A stretch of 64,000 bases of DNA, from contig JABACO010000004.1 of the NCBI GenBank assembly GCA_013339895.1, positions 9,357,713-9,421,712 on the forward strand, written 5' to 3'. Shown piece by piece: positions 43,676 through 55,429 of the stretch (position 1 is its first letter; the number at the start of each line of letters is the position of its first letter). This stretch comes from Ephydatia muelleri. Lineage: Eukaryota; Porifera; Demospongiae; Spongillida; Spongillidae. A program made the translations under genes and the position numbers. The notes under the pieces were generated by a model, which saw only the letters and a list, made by a program, of their open reading frames with translations, ran no database searches and was not told the origin of the DNA.

Positions 43676-44562
43676 ACTAATACATGCGTTATACCAAGGA
43701 ATTAAGTGTCATTGCATAGTTATGCATCAATTTGGTATTCCAAAGTGTGAAGTGCCGTCCGCCGCTAGCGTCATGCAGTTCGTTCACACTCGATCCAACT
43801 GCTATACTAGTTCGCAGATTTACATGTTGACAAGATCAAAGACCGGCCTCATGTTTGTGATGCATTTCCTATATGTCGCTTACCTCGCATATTGGGAATC
43901 ACTTCTTCGGATTACTGCGGACCAGAGGAGCACCAAAACAATAACGCTGGGCTTTGCTAGATGCATGAAGTGGACGCTTTTACACGAACGCCTCTATAGG
44001 GAAATAGTACTAGTTTCCCAAATATATAGACCGTTTTCGTGCATCATATGACTACTCCGTAATCTAACACACTTCCGGTAGTGCCACAGTGTGGTCATGT
44101 CCAGCGTTACGCGTTTTGAATGAAAAGTCGTCTTCCAACGCGCACCGTTCTTAAACTGAAAGTAAGATGCAAATACTATTTCACCTCGGTTGCGCATGCG
44201 CACTAGTTATACTTCATTGCATACGCAGGTCCCGTTCCAAGACTAGTGACGCAACCATTGACGCACCGTGTTAGCTCCACCCCTTCAACTTGCACATTAT
44301 CACGTGCCACTGAGCCCCACCCCACATTCGTCCCTCGAATTGCGTAATTCTTAATTGTTTATTCAGCGAATAGCCAAATAAAGATCTCAATAGCCGTAAG
44401 AAAACATACACCCGACCGTAGGTCTTTCATACAGGCGGTGCGCACCAATTTAGCGTTCTTGCTACGTGTTGTGGACGAGATCAAGATTCGCCTTACGGTA
44501 GTACAAAACCACAGTGGAGAATGTCTTCGATGCAAATGGTTGGTGAGTTAAAGGCACGAACA
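43676..44562. other. No supported gene
   Basis: A 109-aa plus frame at 43722-44051 shows no recognisable family. Confidence 0.4.
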
Positions 44563-44740
44563 GTGGCGGATCCAGGATTTCAGAAAAGGGGGAGGGGGGG
44601 GTGTAAAATAATAATGATCAAAGGCAGGGGGAGGGTGCGGGAGGGGGTACCCCTTCCGCCCAGCTAGGGGGTCTGGGGGAGCGCTGTAAGGTCCCCCAGC
44701 GGGGTCCGGGACGGAGCCCCAGCCGCCTACGCTTTTTAAT
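44563..44740. repeat. CAGTGGCGGATCCAGG repeat with G-rich body
   Basis: Begins ACAGTGGCGGATCCAGGATT, then alternating G-runs (GGGGGAGGGGGGGG, GGGGGAGGG, GGTCTGGGGGAGC) up to about 44720. This start is a well known dispersed repeat end in many animal genomes. G-runs on one strand could form quadruplexes. Confidence 0.55.
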
Positions 44741-47320
44741 TATATCATGGTGAAAACATTACACAAAACTGCATGTGTGCAAAAACGGATATTGCATGAA
44801 AATATCATTAAGCAATTTACGAAGTGCTGGAATTATGTACTACAACAGTTTTCTGGCGTTCTTCCGTCATATTATGATCTTGCACATGTTTCATTAATTA
44901 AGTAGCAAAACATGTTTAGATCCTTCTCTTATTAATTAAGTAGCAAAAGTACCAAGTCGACAATATATACATTAGGTACTTCATTATTTGACGTACGTGT
45001 ACCGAAAAAGTGGTAACCCAAATAACGAATAAAAATTGTGACGGAAGTGAAGGATTGAAATTGTACGGGACATAGAAACGAAAGCTAGTTTGTATTGGCT
45101 TGGTAGCAATTGAGGACTCTGCTGTGCTATTCAGGTAGGAAGCTAAAATATCTTTGTGCAGTCAAAACCTAGAAAACTATACACTTGTTCAATATTTCTG
45201 GCGGGCTGAAATAATGGTTGACTTTCATATTTTGCAAAACTTTTATACGTGTTGAGCGGCGGGGATAGAGTTCTGATAAACAGGTTCCAAAGGTTATTAT
45301 CTACTTGCATTTCTTTTTTCATGGACTTCAGACGATTCCCAAGGTGTTATCAAATGGCCTACGTGTTTGCACTTGGTATACGCTCTGTGTAAAACCAAAT
45401 CACTTACAAAGTCTCCTAGTATAACAAGCACAGTTTTTTTTACTAGTTTTTGTAACTTTTAAAACAGCAGAAAATAGTTTTATGTATCGAATGATCGAGC
45501 ACATTATACTCTAATTAGAGTGTACCTTAATCTTCGAGCGGCGCAACTTTTTAGTTAGAATTCCTTTACAACCGATTCCCAAGGTGCTTTTTAAACAAGA
45601 ATTTCATTTCAAGCCTAGTCCTCAGGCCATTTATACTGACTTTTACGGTCACGAAGTAAATGTCGAAATATGTAGACGTTGTAATCAAATGTGTAATTTT
45701 ATATATGAGGATGAAGACTGCTAATGATTTTAACAAGCATCTTGAAAAATTTAGAAGTGGTATGAGTGTTGGCAATATTCTACAGGCTGCATGCAGTACT
45801 AAGAAAAGGATTGGTGATGTATCTATATACAAATAACCCAAATAAAAGCATTTCAGACACTGCCATAAAAGTGACTTCTCTGCAAGCTGGAGCATTTTTC
45901 AACATGGATGCCATACAGAGGTCAATACAACCTTTCACAGATACAAACAATGAAGAAGCATGCATGTAGATCGGAATTGGGATGTCATAATTAATCTGTT
46001 AGATGAGCAATTTATCCTTCCAATTCAAACCCTTTCAGCACTTCATACTTCTACCTCATTGTGTCCAGTAGTTGACAAACCAAGTATAGTTCTTCTTGTT
46101 TCGTCTCACGGAAGCTAAGAATCCACTGTGAATGATGCATGTTTACACAGACAATTGAAACTAAAGGAAATTTTGATTTCAAAGCCGTTTCTCAAGCGAA
46201 AATTTCAAACTATAAGAAACAGAAAGGTCAAAAATGCCAAAAGATACTGCTACGTACTGGAAAGATGATGAAAATCAGGATGACGGAGATGACGTTACAA
46301 TGATCATTTATATGAGTTCTTAGTTGACTATGTTACTGATGACCTGTACATACTTGAAATCGTTATTTAGTCTTATGTATATATGTGTACCCTACATGTA
46401 GTTACGTTCTGACATGATTACGTTCAATGGTTCAATAGCTGCAGTAAAGCGTCACAATTTTTTCTACGATCAGGCATACTGTACCATTCACTCAAAATGC
46501 AACGTTTAGAACGCTGTAACTTTCGAGATACTAATCCAAATATGATGCATAAGGCAGCATTTTTGTTACTCTTGTAGAGAGTAATAAAATCGCAGCACAA
46601 AACACGATTTGAAAAAAATCTTGAAGTACCTATTTACATGTATACTATTTTTAAACGGATTGAGGCTGATTGTTACGTTGAGCGCCATGCTGCATGTGTA
46701 ATATACCGCGTGCATAAGAATTATTGAATGCTATTGTGGCTACGTGAATGGCGCCACAATAGCCATCCATGCGGCTTCTGGTAATCAGCTATGTCTAAAA
46801 CTTTGGTGTATGGTAATCCGACATGCTCACTTTTGAACAAAGACGGTAGATTCATACAACCTCGTGCAATTTCGTTCCTTTTCGCTGCCATCGTTGTCTT
46901 TGTTGTAGATTTTTTTTGGTTAAACCACATAGATGTGTGGTTAATTAACGTGTAGCGGGTTATGTAATAGACCCAAAGGGGGGGTTGCAACAAAATATAG
47001 CTGTTAAAAACCCATGTTTGGTACTTTGTAACTTTCTACTGTGTGGTTGTCCAATTAAAAAAAAACTCATCCAGTGAGGTTACCCTACCCATCACCTATA
47101 TACTGATGCAACACTGGAAAATACCTTGCAACCTGATTAAACCTTCAGGCTACCAAATATGTTTTACCCATCACATTCTCGCATCAACAGGGCAATACAT
47201 TTTTAATTCACACCAAGAGCTATTACAACACACACATCACACATAGCTAGCTACCTCTCATCCAGCAGTTGTTTGAACAAATGCAATATTAATCCTCCAG
47301 GGATACTCAAGGCTTTTGAA
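44741..47320. other. Mostly non-coding; decayed coding stretch at 45700-46330
   Basis: Between 45700 and 46330 several plus-strand frames look like eroded protein (NKSISDTAIKV, SLQAGAFFNMDAIQRSI, then a lysine-rich part KLKEILISKPFLKRK and an acidic end) with stops and shifts. I do not recognise it. The rest is AT-rich with nothing to report. Confidence 0.35.
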
Positions 47321-47753
47321 CCAACACACACATCACATGCCAACAACCTAAATACGTAATACTTTGCCATGGTTTGAATGCAATTGATCTTAATTCTATT
47401 TCTGACTTAAATGTACACTCTTACTAGTGTCTGATGCAGTGCCCTAAAAGAACAAACCCAGTACGTAAATTCACATGCCATATTAATCTTCTCAAAACAC
47501 CTACCATATTGTCACTGGATATCTAAATAATTTCTGATTAACCATAAAATCACATCCTTACATTACATAACATCCTTTAACACACAAACAAACACAAAAA
47601 CACACACAAACACAAACACACACATACAAACACACAAACACAAGCAAACACACACAAAAAAACACACAAACCCCCGCAAACACACAAACAACAAACACAA
47701 GCACACAAACACACACACACATACAAACACACACACACACAAACACACACAAA
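47321..47753 (-). repeat. Left arm of a 3-kb inverted repeat
   Basis: Reverse complement of 49860-50372. The order on the minus strand is TG tract, a unique block (GTAGGTGTTTTGAGAAGATTA) and block A (TTTAAGTCAGAAATAG..GGCAAAGTATTACGTATTTA), the same as on the plus strand at the right arm. Block A identity looks above 90 percent. Confidence 0.85.
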
Positions 47754-47835
47754 TTCAGCCATCCACTGTATTTCAATTTCACTTAACATAATGATCAAGC
47801 TGTTTATCAGATTCTTTCTAGCAGTAGTTATAATG

Positions 47836-48921
47836 TCAATTGTATCGTGATCCTAACTGCAGCCCATCAATTGAGAGCAGTAATCCTGCCTTTCGCACTG
47901 CCCCCAGTGTCGCGCTGTGGACCATAGTGGCGGGAATAGCCTGCATCTCATCAGTGATTGCCTGTCTTAGTTGGTCCAATGTTGTCACCTCATTTACATA
48001 CACTTTGTTTTTCAGGTAACCCCAAAGCCAGAAGTCAAATGGAGATAGATCAGGACTTCGTGCTGGCCATTGTATGGGTCCCCCTCTGCCCATCCATCTG
48101 TCCTCCAGCCCAACCAGGCTCTAACATGGGTTTCATAATGAGCTGAGGCTCCATCATGCTGGTAAACAACAAATTCTTCCTCTCCCCCATGATAGCTTGC
48201 GGGGCTGGCCACACCCTCTGCTGTTGTAGCTGAAGGTATACTTGTCCTGTGACACTTCCATTATGAAGAAGGGGCCAATGATATGGTCTTTGATCAGCCC
48301 AGCCGGCAAGACTGTCACACCAGCCTTCTTCTGATTGCTGCATTCCATCAAAGCATGTGGGTTCTGGACTGACATATAACAGCATCATGCCTCTTAACAT
48401 GTCCATCCAAGTGGAAGATTGCTTCATCCGTCCACAAGATGTTGTCAGGGTAGGTGAAGTCCCTCTCAGCTGCTTCAAGGTAATCTTCTGCCCACTTGAC
48501 TCTCTTGTCAATGTCACCTGGCAATAGAGCCTGTACTATAGGCCGTCTATAGACCTTCATCTTCAGGGTCTTACTGAGCATGTTCTGTACACTTGATCGT
48601 CTCAATCCTGAGCTAGATGGAGTCTTCTTATGGTCAAAGTTCTATTCTGCCGCATTTTCTGAGCAATGATGCCAACGTTCCTTGGCACCTGAACAGTTTT
48701 CTTTCTTCCACAGTTTGTTTTCAGCCTATCCTGCACTGTGCCACGCTCCACAAATTTGGGCACCACCCTCAGACCTGTGCTACTGCATAGTGTCCTGTAA
48801 TTAGGGTACTACCTCCGGAACAAGCTTACAGTGAGATAGGCATTCTTTCCATTAGAAAAGTACAGCCTCACAATGGCAACTCTTTGTTCAATTGACAGCC
48901 TTGGCACTCATGGCATTTTCA
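47836..48921 (-). pseudogene. mariner-type transposase pseudogene
   Basis: From 48921: RLSIEQRVAIVRLYFSNGKN (N-terminal helix-turn-helix start), then KFVERGTVQDRL and RNVGIIAQKMRQN. After a shift come KVYRRPIVQ, WAEDYLEAA and ILWTDEAIFHLDGHVKR (first catalytic Asp), then GPFFI, HDGASAHYETHVRAWL (second Asp) and IQWPARSPDLSPFDFWLWGY (third Asp), ending at 47836. The D..D..D order with WPARSPDLSP is that of Tc1/mariner proteins. Three or more frameshifts and stops kill it. It lies inside the inverted repeat 47321-50372. Confidence 0.8.
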
Positions 48922-49719
48922 AGCATAGTGGAAATGTATACCCCTTAATCATACTTTTTAGGTACATTTTGATTGGATAACAATACCTGCATTTGTATTG
49001 GACAACTATCCCTGCTTTCCTATTGGTTAGCTACTTCTATCCATGCATTTTCATTGGTTGGGAGACAAAAATCCATTCTAAAAGTGATCCTTAATCGCAA
49101 TCAACATACCAACCCTTCCTTCTGCATGTACTCTTCTCCAAGGACAAATATACTCATCGATTATTTGACTCAATACATACTCACAAACAGTACAACAATG
49201 CCTTAATTATGGTTCAGACTGTCTACTGAGAATGTCTAGTCACCCTTATTGAATGCTAACAATCCAGCTGGCTTTCTCAAACAACTCGTCTTACACAGCA
49301 GTAAGGCAATACCTCCTTAGCCCCAATCTTCATATGTATGTAATATCAAATGCTTTTTACACTTTCCTGCCAGGACCTACATGTACACTTTACACGTGCT
49401 CTTTGAGGTGTTTGATCAAATGGCATTGCTTTATAACTTATCACCAATCGCATCTCACATAAGAAAGGTGTAACCTTCCCATTTATGCAGCTGTAGTCAA
49501 TTTTATAATCTTCCTGTGAAAGATGTACTGCCTGTTTTACTCACTATAGGTTTCAAAAAGACTAGTACACACATTCCAGTCATCTGTATACAAATGCTAA
49601 CCATCTAGTGAAATCTATATCCCACGCCAATCTCATCACAAAGGAAGTGCCAAAAAAAACCCAACAGGAATCCTATTTCTACACACTTTCAGGGAGATCC
49701 TGAACACACACGTACAGCC
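48922..49719. other. Spacer inside the inverted repeat
   Basis: No feature recognised apart from short chance frames. Confidence 0.45.
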
Positions 49720-50372
49720 TCGTGGGTCTGGTAAGAGTGTACGTTTAAGTCAGAAATGGGATAATCAATTACATTCAAACTATGGCAAAGTATTACATTT
49801 AGGTTGTTGGAATGTGATGTGTGTGTTGGTTCGAAAGCCTTGAGTTTTTGGAGTATCCATTGTTTGTGTGTTTGTATGTGTTTGTATGTGTGTGATTTTG
49901 TTTGTGTGTGTATGTGTGTGTTTGCATTTGTGTATGTTGTGTGTGATGTGTGGGTGCATGTGTGTTTGTGTGTGTTTTTGTTTGTGTGTGTGTTTGTGAG
50001 TGTGTGTTTGTATGTGTATGTGTTTGTGTGTGTAGGTGTTTGTGTGTGCATTTGTGTGTGTTTAGTGTGATGTGTGGGTGCATGTGTGTTTGTGTGTGTG
50101 TGTGTAAGGATGTGATATTAATCAGAGATATCCAGGTGGGGTGTGACAATACATGTATGGTAGGTGTTTTGAGAAGATTAAGAGGCATGTGAATTTGCGT
50201 AGCTGCATGCATGCATGCATGCATGTATCAAGTGGGTTTGTTCTTTTAAGACACTGCATCAGACACTAGTAAGAGTGTACATTTAAGTCAGAAATAGGAT
50301 TATGATCAATTGCATTCAAACCACGGCAAAGTATTACGTATTTAGGTTGTTGGCATGTGATGTGTGTGTTGG
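49720..50372 (+). repeat. Block A, TG tract, block B, block A: right arm of the inverted repeat
   Basis: Block A (GTTTAAGTCAGAAAT..TTTAGGTTGTTGG) occurs at 49733-49848 and again at 50278-50372. Between them lie a TG-rich tract (49859-50105) and a unique block (50106-50230). The part 49860-50372 is the inverted partner of 47321-47753; the first block A is an extra direct copy. Confidence 0.85.
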
Positions 50373-50875
50373 ACCAATATTCTGTGTTGACTGTCACAAT
50401 AAATTGACTACAAAGTAACCATGCGAGTAATGATATATATGTGTATCATACACCGTTGTTTGTTTTTAGGCGGAAAGCTCTGAAAGTCTGAAATCTAGCA
50501 AAAGCTGCTGATTGAAGTGATGAGTCTCTAATGTATAAGCAATTAAAGAAATAATCTGAACAAAAAAGGTTATCATTTTGCCCTCACTGTTGCATGCGTG
50601 CAAGCAACTGATTCATCGCTGCATACATGCATGCCGTTAAATTGATGTATATGCATAAACGTACGCGTAGCACGACTCCGTTGACACAAGCATCAATTCA
50701 ATGTCGTCTACTTGAGTCTTGCAGCACAAGCGGGGTGATTTCGCTATACAACATACCAATTTATATAACCACGCACACGTAGAGAGTATTTGATCTGTGC
50801 ACCCGGAGCGTGCTTACTTAAAATGAAGCAATAAGGACTGAAGCGGATAAATATTGAGCACGAGCAGTTGGCCTC
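50373..50875. other. 3' flank of the receptor gene
   Basis: AT-rich sequence; no clear polyadenylation signal on the minus strand was picked out. Confidence 0.4.
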
Positions 50876-51907
50876 TTATGACAAAGGCTTTCCTTCAACG
50901 ATCAGGGATCTCGTCTCGCTGTTGACAGTACTCTCGTTCACCTCTTGCAGAACCTTGTTTCCGCCACTATTGTAACGGCGGCTCCCCATGTCTTTCAACT
51001 TGGCCACGATGCCTCTGCGGATACTGGGATGAAGCAGAAACGAAATAGGTAGAGCCAGATTGGCCGTTTGCATCAGGCACAGCGTCGCCATTTCCCCCAC
51101 GTAACGCGAGTGGTCGATACGGGTGGACACTTTAACGACAACGTTGTTGGCAGTTCCAACCAGGAGAGCCAGGGCGGACGCCAGCGGATAGCAGACCAAT
51201 GGGGACACCTCTTTCAGAGCCAGCCAGTTGGACTGTCGTAGGGACGTCTTTGTATGGCAACAGGACCGCTTCCAGAACACGATGGCTACAGAAGATATCA
51301 CGATGATACTCAGAGTATGGGGGGCAATGTCCAGAAGAACCGAAGCCCCGATGCGAAAGTAAGAACCCATCTCCGTTTGAGTGGGGTTGAGACAGTCGTA
51401 TTTAATCCAGCACCACACTCCTATCAGCCCGTACTGGCTACCGATGAACGGTACCCATGACGTAAGAGCGGGCAGGAATACGACGCAAAGGACCCCGGTT
51501 ACTTCGTGGACGGGTTTGTGCATTTTAACCTGGCAGATGGCGAGCATAAACAGAAATAAGCAGATGCTGAGGACGGTGAGCGACTTTGACAGACCCATGT
51601 GTTGACCGAGGAAACCGATGGCCGTACAGCTGTGGTCCCATCCGTTTCTTACCATCACGACATCCCCGCCAGCCTGTGCGATGCCAACAGGAAGCGTCTC
51701 GAGACCAATCATCGCGGAATGAATGAGGCCCAACACGGCGAGGTAGAGTGTGAGGCGATGGACATGTTGCCTGTAGGCCTTTGTCCACACCACGAGAACA
51801 ACGGTGACTAGGTTGGCCGAGGAACCCAGCGCGGCAAAAACGGAATTGATTATGATGAAGACCCTGCCTTCTTCGACAGTGAGGCAAGTGTTCGTTGCAT
51901 TGGCCAT
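50876..51907 (-). CDS. Seven-transmembrane G-protein-coupled receptor, intronless
   Basis: ATG at 51907 (MANATNTC) gives 343 aa without interruption. The frame continues 15 codons upstream but only from a GTG, so the ATG is preferred. The N-terminus is short with an N-glycosylation site (NAT). Seven hydrophobic segments are visible, roughly 18-40, 53-73, 98-121, 135-155, 187-211, 230-253 and 271-293. The second outer loop has GVWCWI, and a cysteine before TM3 (HSCTA) would pair with it. GxWCWI resembles the secretin/cAMP-receptor-like/GPR157 type of loop rather than rhodopsin-type DRY. The tail is rich in S, T and K. It should be a plasma-membrane receptor with an unknown ligand. GC content is clearly above the flanks. 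Lineage-specific intronless GPCR families are common in sponges. Confidence 0.85.
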   Translation of the reverse strand: MANATNTCLTVEEGRVFIIINSVFAALGSSANLVTVVLVVWTKAYRQHVHRLTLYLAVLGLIHSAMIGLETLPVGIAQAGGDVVMVRNGWDHSCTAIGFLGQHMGLSKSLTVLSICLFLFMLAICQVKMHKPVHEVTGVLCVVFLPALTSWVPFIGSQYGLIGVWCWIKYDCLNPTQTEMGSYFRIGASVLLDIAPHTLSIIVISSVAIVFWKRSCCHTKTSLRQSNWLALKEVSPLVCYPLASALALLVGTANNVVVKVSTRIDHSRYVGEMATLCLMQTANLALPISFLLHPSIRRGIVAKLKDMGSRRYNSGGNKVLQEVNESTVNSETRSLIVEGKPLS

Positions 51908-52104
51908 TTCCAAGCGTGGGGTGCAAAGTTTGTTTATTTTGCAAGTGTACACACCGTTTTCGGGTAATTAGATACAAATTCAACTTTGACGTCATTTCAT
52001 TGGAGGTTGTAGGTAATACAAGAAATGGATAACTGGTCCGTTACACTGTAGTATTTTGGTAAGGGGCCGGGGTTCGCGGAGCCCTGCTGGGTTGAGTACG
52101 AAAA

Positions 52105-52105
<1 letters not shown>

Positions 52106-52148
<43 letters not shown>
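52106..52148. repeat. 43-base poly-G run upstream of the receptor
   Basis: Uninterrupted G on the plus strand (C on the coding strand of the receptor), about 200 bp before its ATG. The proline-rich minus frame across it is an artefact. Confidence 0.95.
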
Positions 52149-52150
<2 letters not shown>

Positions 52151-54189
52151 TCGAAATACAAGAACTGAGACGCGATTCGCCGAAGTGTCGCTGCAATTCT
52201 AATTTCATGCTTCATAACCGTTCAAATTTTACCAACTCCACGGGTCCGCTACAGCAACTTAGGTAACATGTCACTTATGCGGGTAGTCATTTTCCCCCGC
52301 TTTTTATTTGCATAAGATCTATGAAGCTGATCCATTCGATTATTATTTAATGTCCTATTAATAATAACGTATTACCTTGCGTAATCGCTCTGCATGCAAT
52401 ACATACTCACAGATCATCTTTGCACGAACATTAGGTTCATTGACAGTGTCACTTTTAAACTGGAGTCATCAATCCATTCAACCATGTGTATTTTACCATA
52501 AATCAACTGAACATTAATCCCATTGAAATTGTGAAGGACTATACTAGCTGCACGAAAGATTATAGTAGTAGTAAACAGATGCCAATACCTGACCTTTGTT
52601 ATTGTCATAACCAGTAGTTGCAAGGAAACAATACTCTGCTGCACTCTGCATTGTAACCATATACCATATGCATGCAACCATTTGCATCATGGCACCAATT
52701 TAGGTGCACACGCACAGATAGTAAAAGTATGCAGGCCTCCTGCATGGGCAGCAAGTTAGTTCTGATCTCTTCATCATGCCTTTACCATGCAATTGAGAGC
52801 TATACATGTTATGGGTAAAATGCATTCATTACCGTAGCGGTGCAGTCATGTTATCTTGCACCGTATTGTCTTGCATAATGCACAATTCACTTAACCTAAT
52901 TAATCGCAGACTATGACAGCATAATTGGATCATGCACCATTGCATGCATTGCACAACTTTGAAAGTAATGCCGCTAGTGCTACTGACAAAGAGAATGAAA
53001 TGAGGCATATCCCACTGGGTTCGAGCAAGGATTGTAATCCTTGGTTAGAGCTACTAGCTGGTTCAAGTAGACAATGATAAATTAAAAGAACAGATCACAT
53101 TGCACACTGCCATGAGGCATAACAGATATATTGTGTGCACACATGATTTCTGAATGTTTGGTCAGTCCCTATCGGCATGCGTTGCATGATTTATTTACCA
53201 ACTAACTGACTTTTCACATATGCGTGGGCGTACCGCAGTCGCCACACCCTCGCGCAGAAGCTTTTAATGTTACATGTGCACGTGAGCCAAAGTTTCGTCG
53301 CAGACGTCATGAATTATTAAAATGTATTAACGCGATGTTTAAATAAATACCATTATGAATAAATTTTACTATTTATGCGCGGTTGAAATTAATTTAAATG
53401 TTTTAAAAGGGTGCTTAATGTTTTTTTTGTGAAATGCATATTATAATCAAATCGATTTTTAGAGTATGTTTGAAATTCAATGTGGAAAAAAACAACAGGA
53501 TGACCGCGTATGTATGGGCCATTTCTGGATATGTGTCAATGTGCGGGTGCGTGTGTGTATATATGTGCGTGCGTGTGTACGTGCGTGTCAATTGAAAGTT
53601 GGGTAGTATGCATGTACAAGCCTTCTTATAGGCATACATGCTTAAACACAAGCATATCGGTACACACATAGAGTACGATACGTACTACAATAACTGACCT
53701 TCTCGTCTCGAGGAGTTAGTTATAAATACCTTGCAAATAAATATATTATAAATTGAGCTGTTATTTGATACTATTAACCTTAACGTGATGCTTATCAATT
53801 TTTCCAAATGGGGCCGGGGAACGAGGGAGGGTGTTACAAGAGTAGCGCCATGTATGGCATTGCCGCCATTTTAAATATTGAATCACGAGCACCAATGACC
53901 ATTATAATATAAATCCTCCAGGAACCGACAGGTGTAAGGTAAAAAGTGTTCTACCACAGTAAAACACACTGGTGTATAGTGGACCAGAAGTGAAAAATCC
54001 AACACGAATCAAGATTTATAGCTGGTGGAATAGTGCAATCAGGTCAACGGAAAGCACTATTTTGCATCCAAGAACCAAAACTTTCAATATAAAAGGGATA
54101 TTTTCTTTTTAGAATCTAAGACAGAGGTTACTGAGCACAATTCACAAATTTATATTTTGTCTGTCTAAATATGTACAACAGAATCATAT
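52149..54189. other. Intergenic, AT-rich
   Basis: Includes a dispersed repeat (53345-53535, see separate entry) and GT tracts near 53545-53590. No gene was recognised; an 87-aa minus frame at 52414-52677 is unassigned. Confidence 0.45.
53345..53535. repeat. Dispersed repeat shared with 18340-18550
   Basis: Both copies contain GAATAAATTT, GCGCGGT, AAATTAATTT and AAATTCAATKTG, then AGGATGACCGC/AAGATGACCGC and GTATGTATGGGCCATTTCTG. At 18340 it lies inside the pogo element, so this may be a fragment or MITE of that element. Confidence 0.7.
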
Positions 54190-54405
54190 ACTAAGAGAAT
54201 CTCAGAAACAAAAAATGTAACTTTTACAACTTTGATGACCGCTCATTTCTCCGTATGGGGAGCAATGTTCGATGATGAGATAATATCTTGAGGTATAGGG
54301 AGTTCCATATAGGGATGACACGTTGGGCCGGCAAAATAGTGTGAGCGAGCCGGTTAGTTGGAAAAATGTCAAAAGGAAGATCAAAGATTATAATTCAGTA
54401 TTTTG
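54190..54405 (-). pseudogene. LINE 3'-end (ORF2 tail) fragment
   Basis: A minus-strand frame gives FPTNRLAHTILPAQRVIPIWN followed by SL, similar to the R-V-x-x-x-W-N-S-L-P motif found at the very C-terminus of many LINE reverse transcriptases. Only about 50 residues remain, with a shift afterwards. Confidence 0.35.
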
Positions 54406-54469
54406 ACGACAACTCTGTACATGGCCCTCACATGAAATATAAGAACTTACTCAAACGGAAGGGACAATA

Positions 54470-55110
54470 AGATGCTTCAGTTCTCAGAGATGTTCAAGGT
54501 TGTTTAACACTGGATGAGCTAATTAGTCAGTTACATAATCGTCATATTATATCTAACATACACATAGAGCAGGAGAAAAGGTTTTTCATGTCGTCTGTGC
54601 TACCCAAAGCAGAATTGTCGTATAATCGGTCCAGCAATTCTTCTTCCATTTTGGTATTATTTGATCATGGATTCTGTGCTATTGTTAACCACAAATGGAG
54701 TGTCAATATTGGTGAATTGCAATTCGGAAATTAAAAAAAATTTCTATTGCACATGTTCAGGAAAATCATGCAATGTAATATTTAGTGCATTCTCTGCACA
54801 CTATGAAGTATGCCTTATGGGAGAAGAATTGCCACAAGCCAAATGTATGATCTATCAAAATATAAATGATGTGTTTGCCAAGGTTTGTGAAGATATGAAG
54901 TATCCATCATATGGGTTCTATTGTCCAGAGGCATGCAAGTATGGTGATGTTAGTTATTTACAGTATCAGCATCCTGCTACGTGTACAATCAGTTGTGAGT
55001 CTTTGGAAATGAAGTGTTGTTATAGTGGTAAACCAAGTGATCTAACACAGAAACAAAAGCAATGGTGTGATACCAGGAGGTCAAGTAGATCTGATGCGCT
55101 GAAGTCCTTA
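54470..55110 (+). pseudogene. NLR/ROCO-like C-terminal module, frameshifted
   Basis: The first part (54473-54675) reads RDVQGCLTLDELISQL, RFFMSSVLPKAEL and ILVLFDHGFC. The reading then shifts and continues in the frame opened at 54661: NVIFSAFSAHYEVC, INDVFAKVCEDMKYPSYGFYC, HPATC and SGKPSDLTQKQKQWC. This series is what I recall from the region behind the GTPase/COR or NACHT part of large expanded invertebrate immune-type proteins, ending in the L-T-x-K-x-x-x-W motif. At least one frameshift lies between the parts. No GTPase or repeats are nearby, so only the tail survives. The 189-aa frame runs to 55230 but the end is unlike the family. Confidence 0.4.
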
Positions 55111-55429
55111 TCACAGCACTATATAAGACGTACCGTAACTTTCTACAGCAAATTGCTGATGACTCTCTACAGAAATGTCATACAAGATCAGAAGCACTTT
55201 TTTAATGGCAACTATAATGGACACACTTGAAACTGTTTTCATGTGTTTTGGAATGCACTCCTTAAAAGAATACACGAAAGCAGCCAGCTTCTCCAGTCAA
55301 GTACAATAGAAATAGGATCTGCCATTGCTAAATTGAAGTCTCTTCAAGGATATCTTTAGGCTCAAAGAAGCTTATTTTATGAATATAAGGCTACAACACT
55401 TACACAGTGTGTGTCGAATAGTGTCATGT

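Noticed and set aside
52980..53080. tRNA-like stretch with GGGTTCGAGC
   Set aside because: A T-loop-like motif is present, but no cloverleaf arms of proper length could be paired on either strand.
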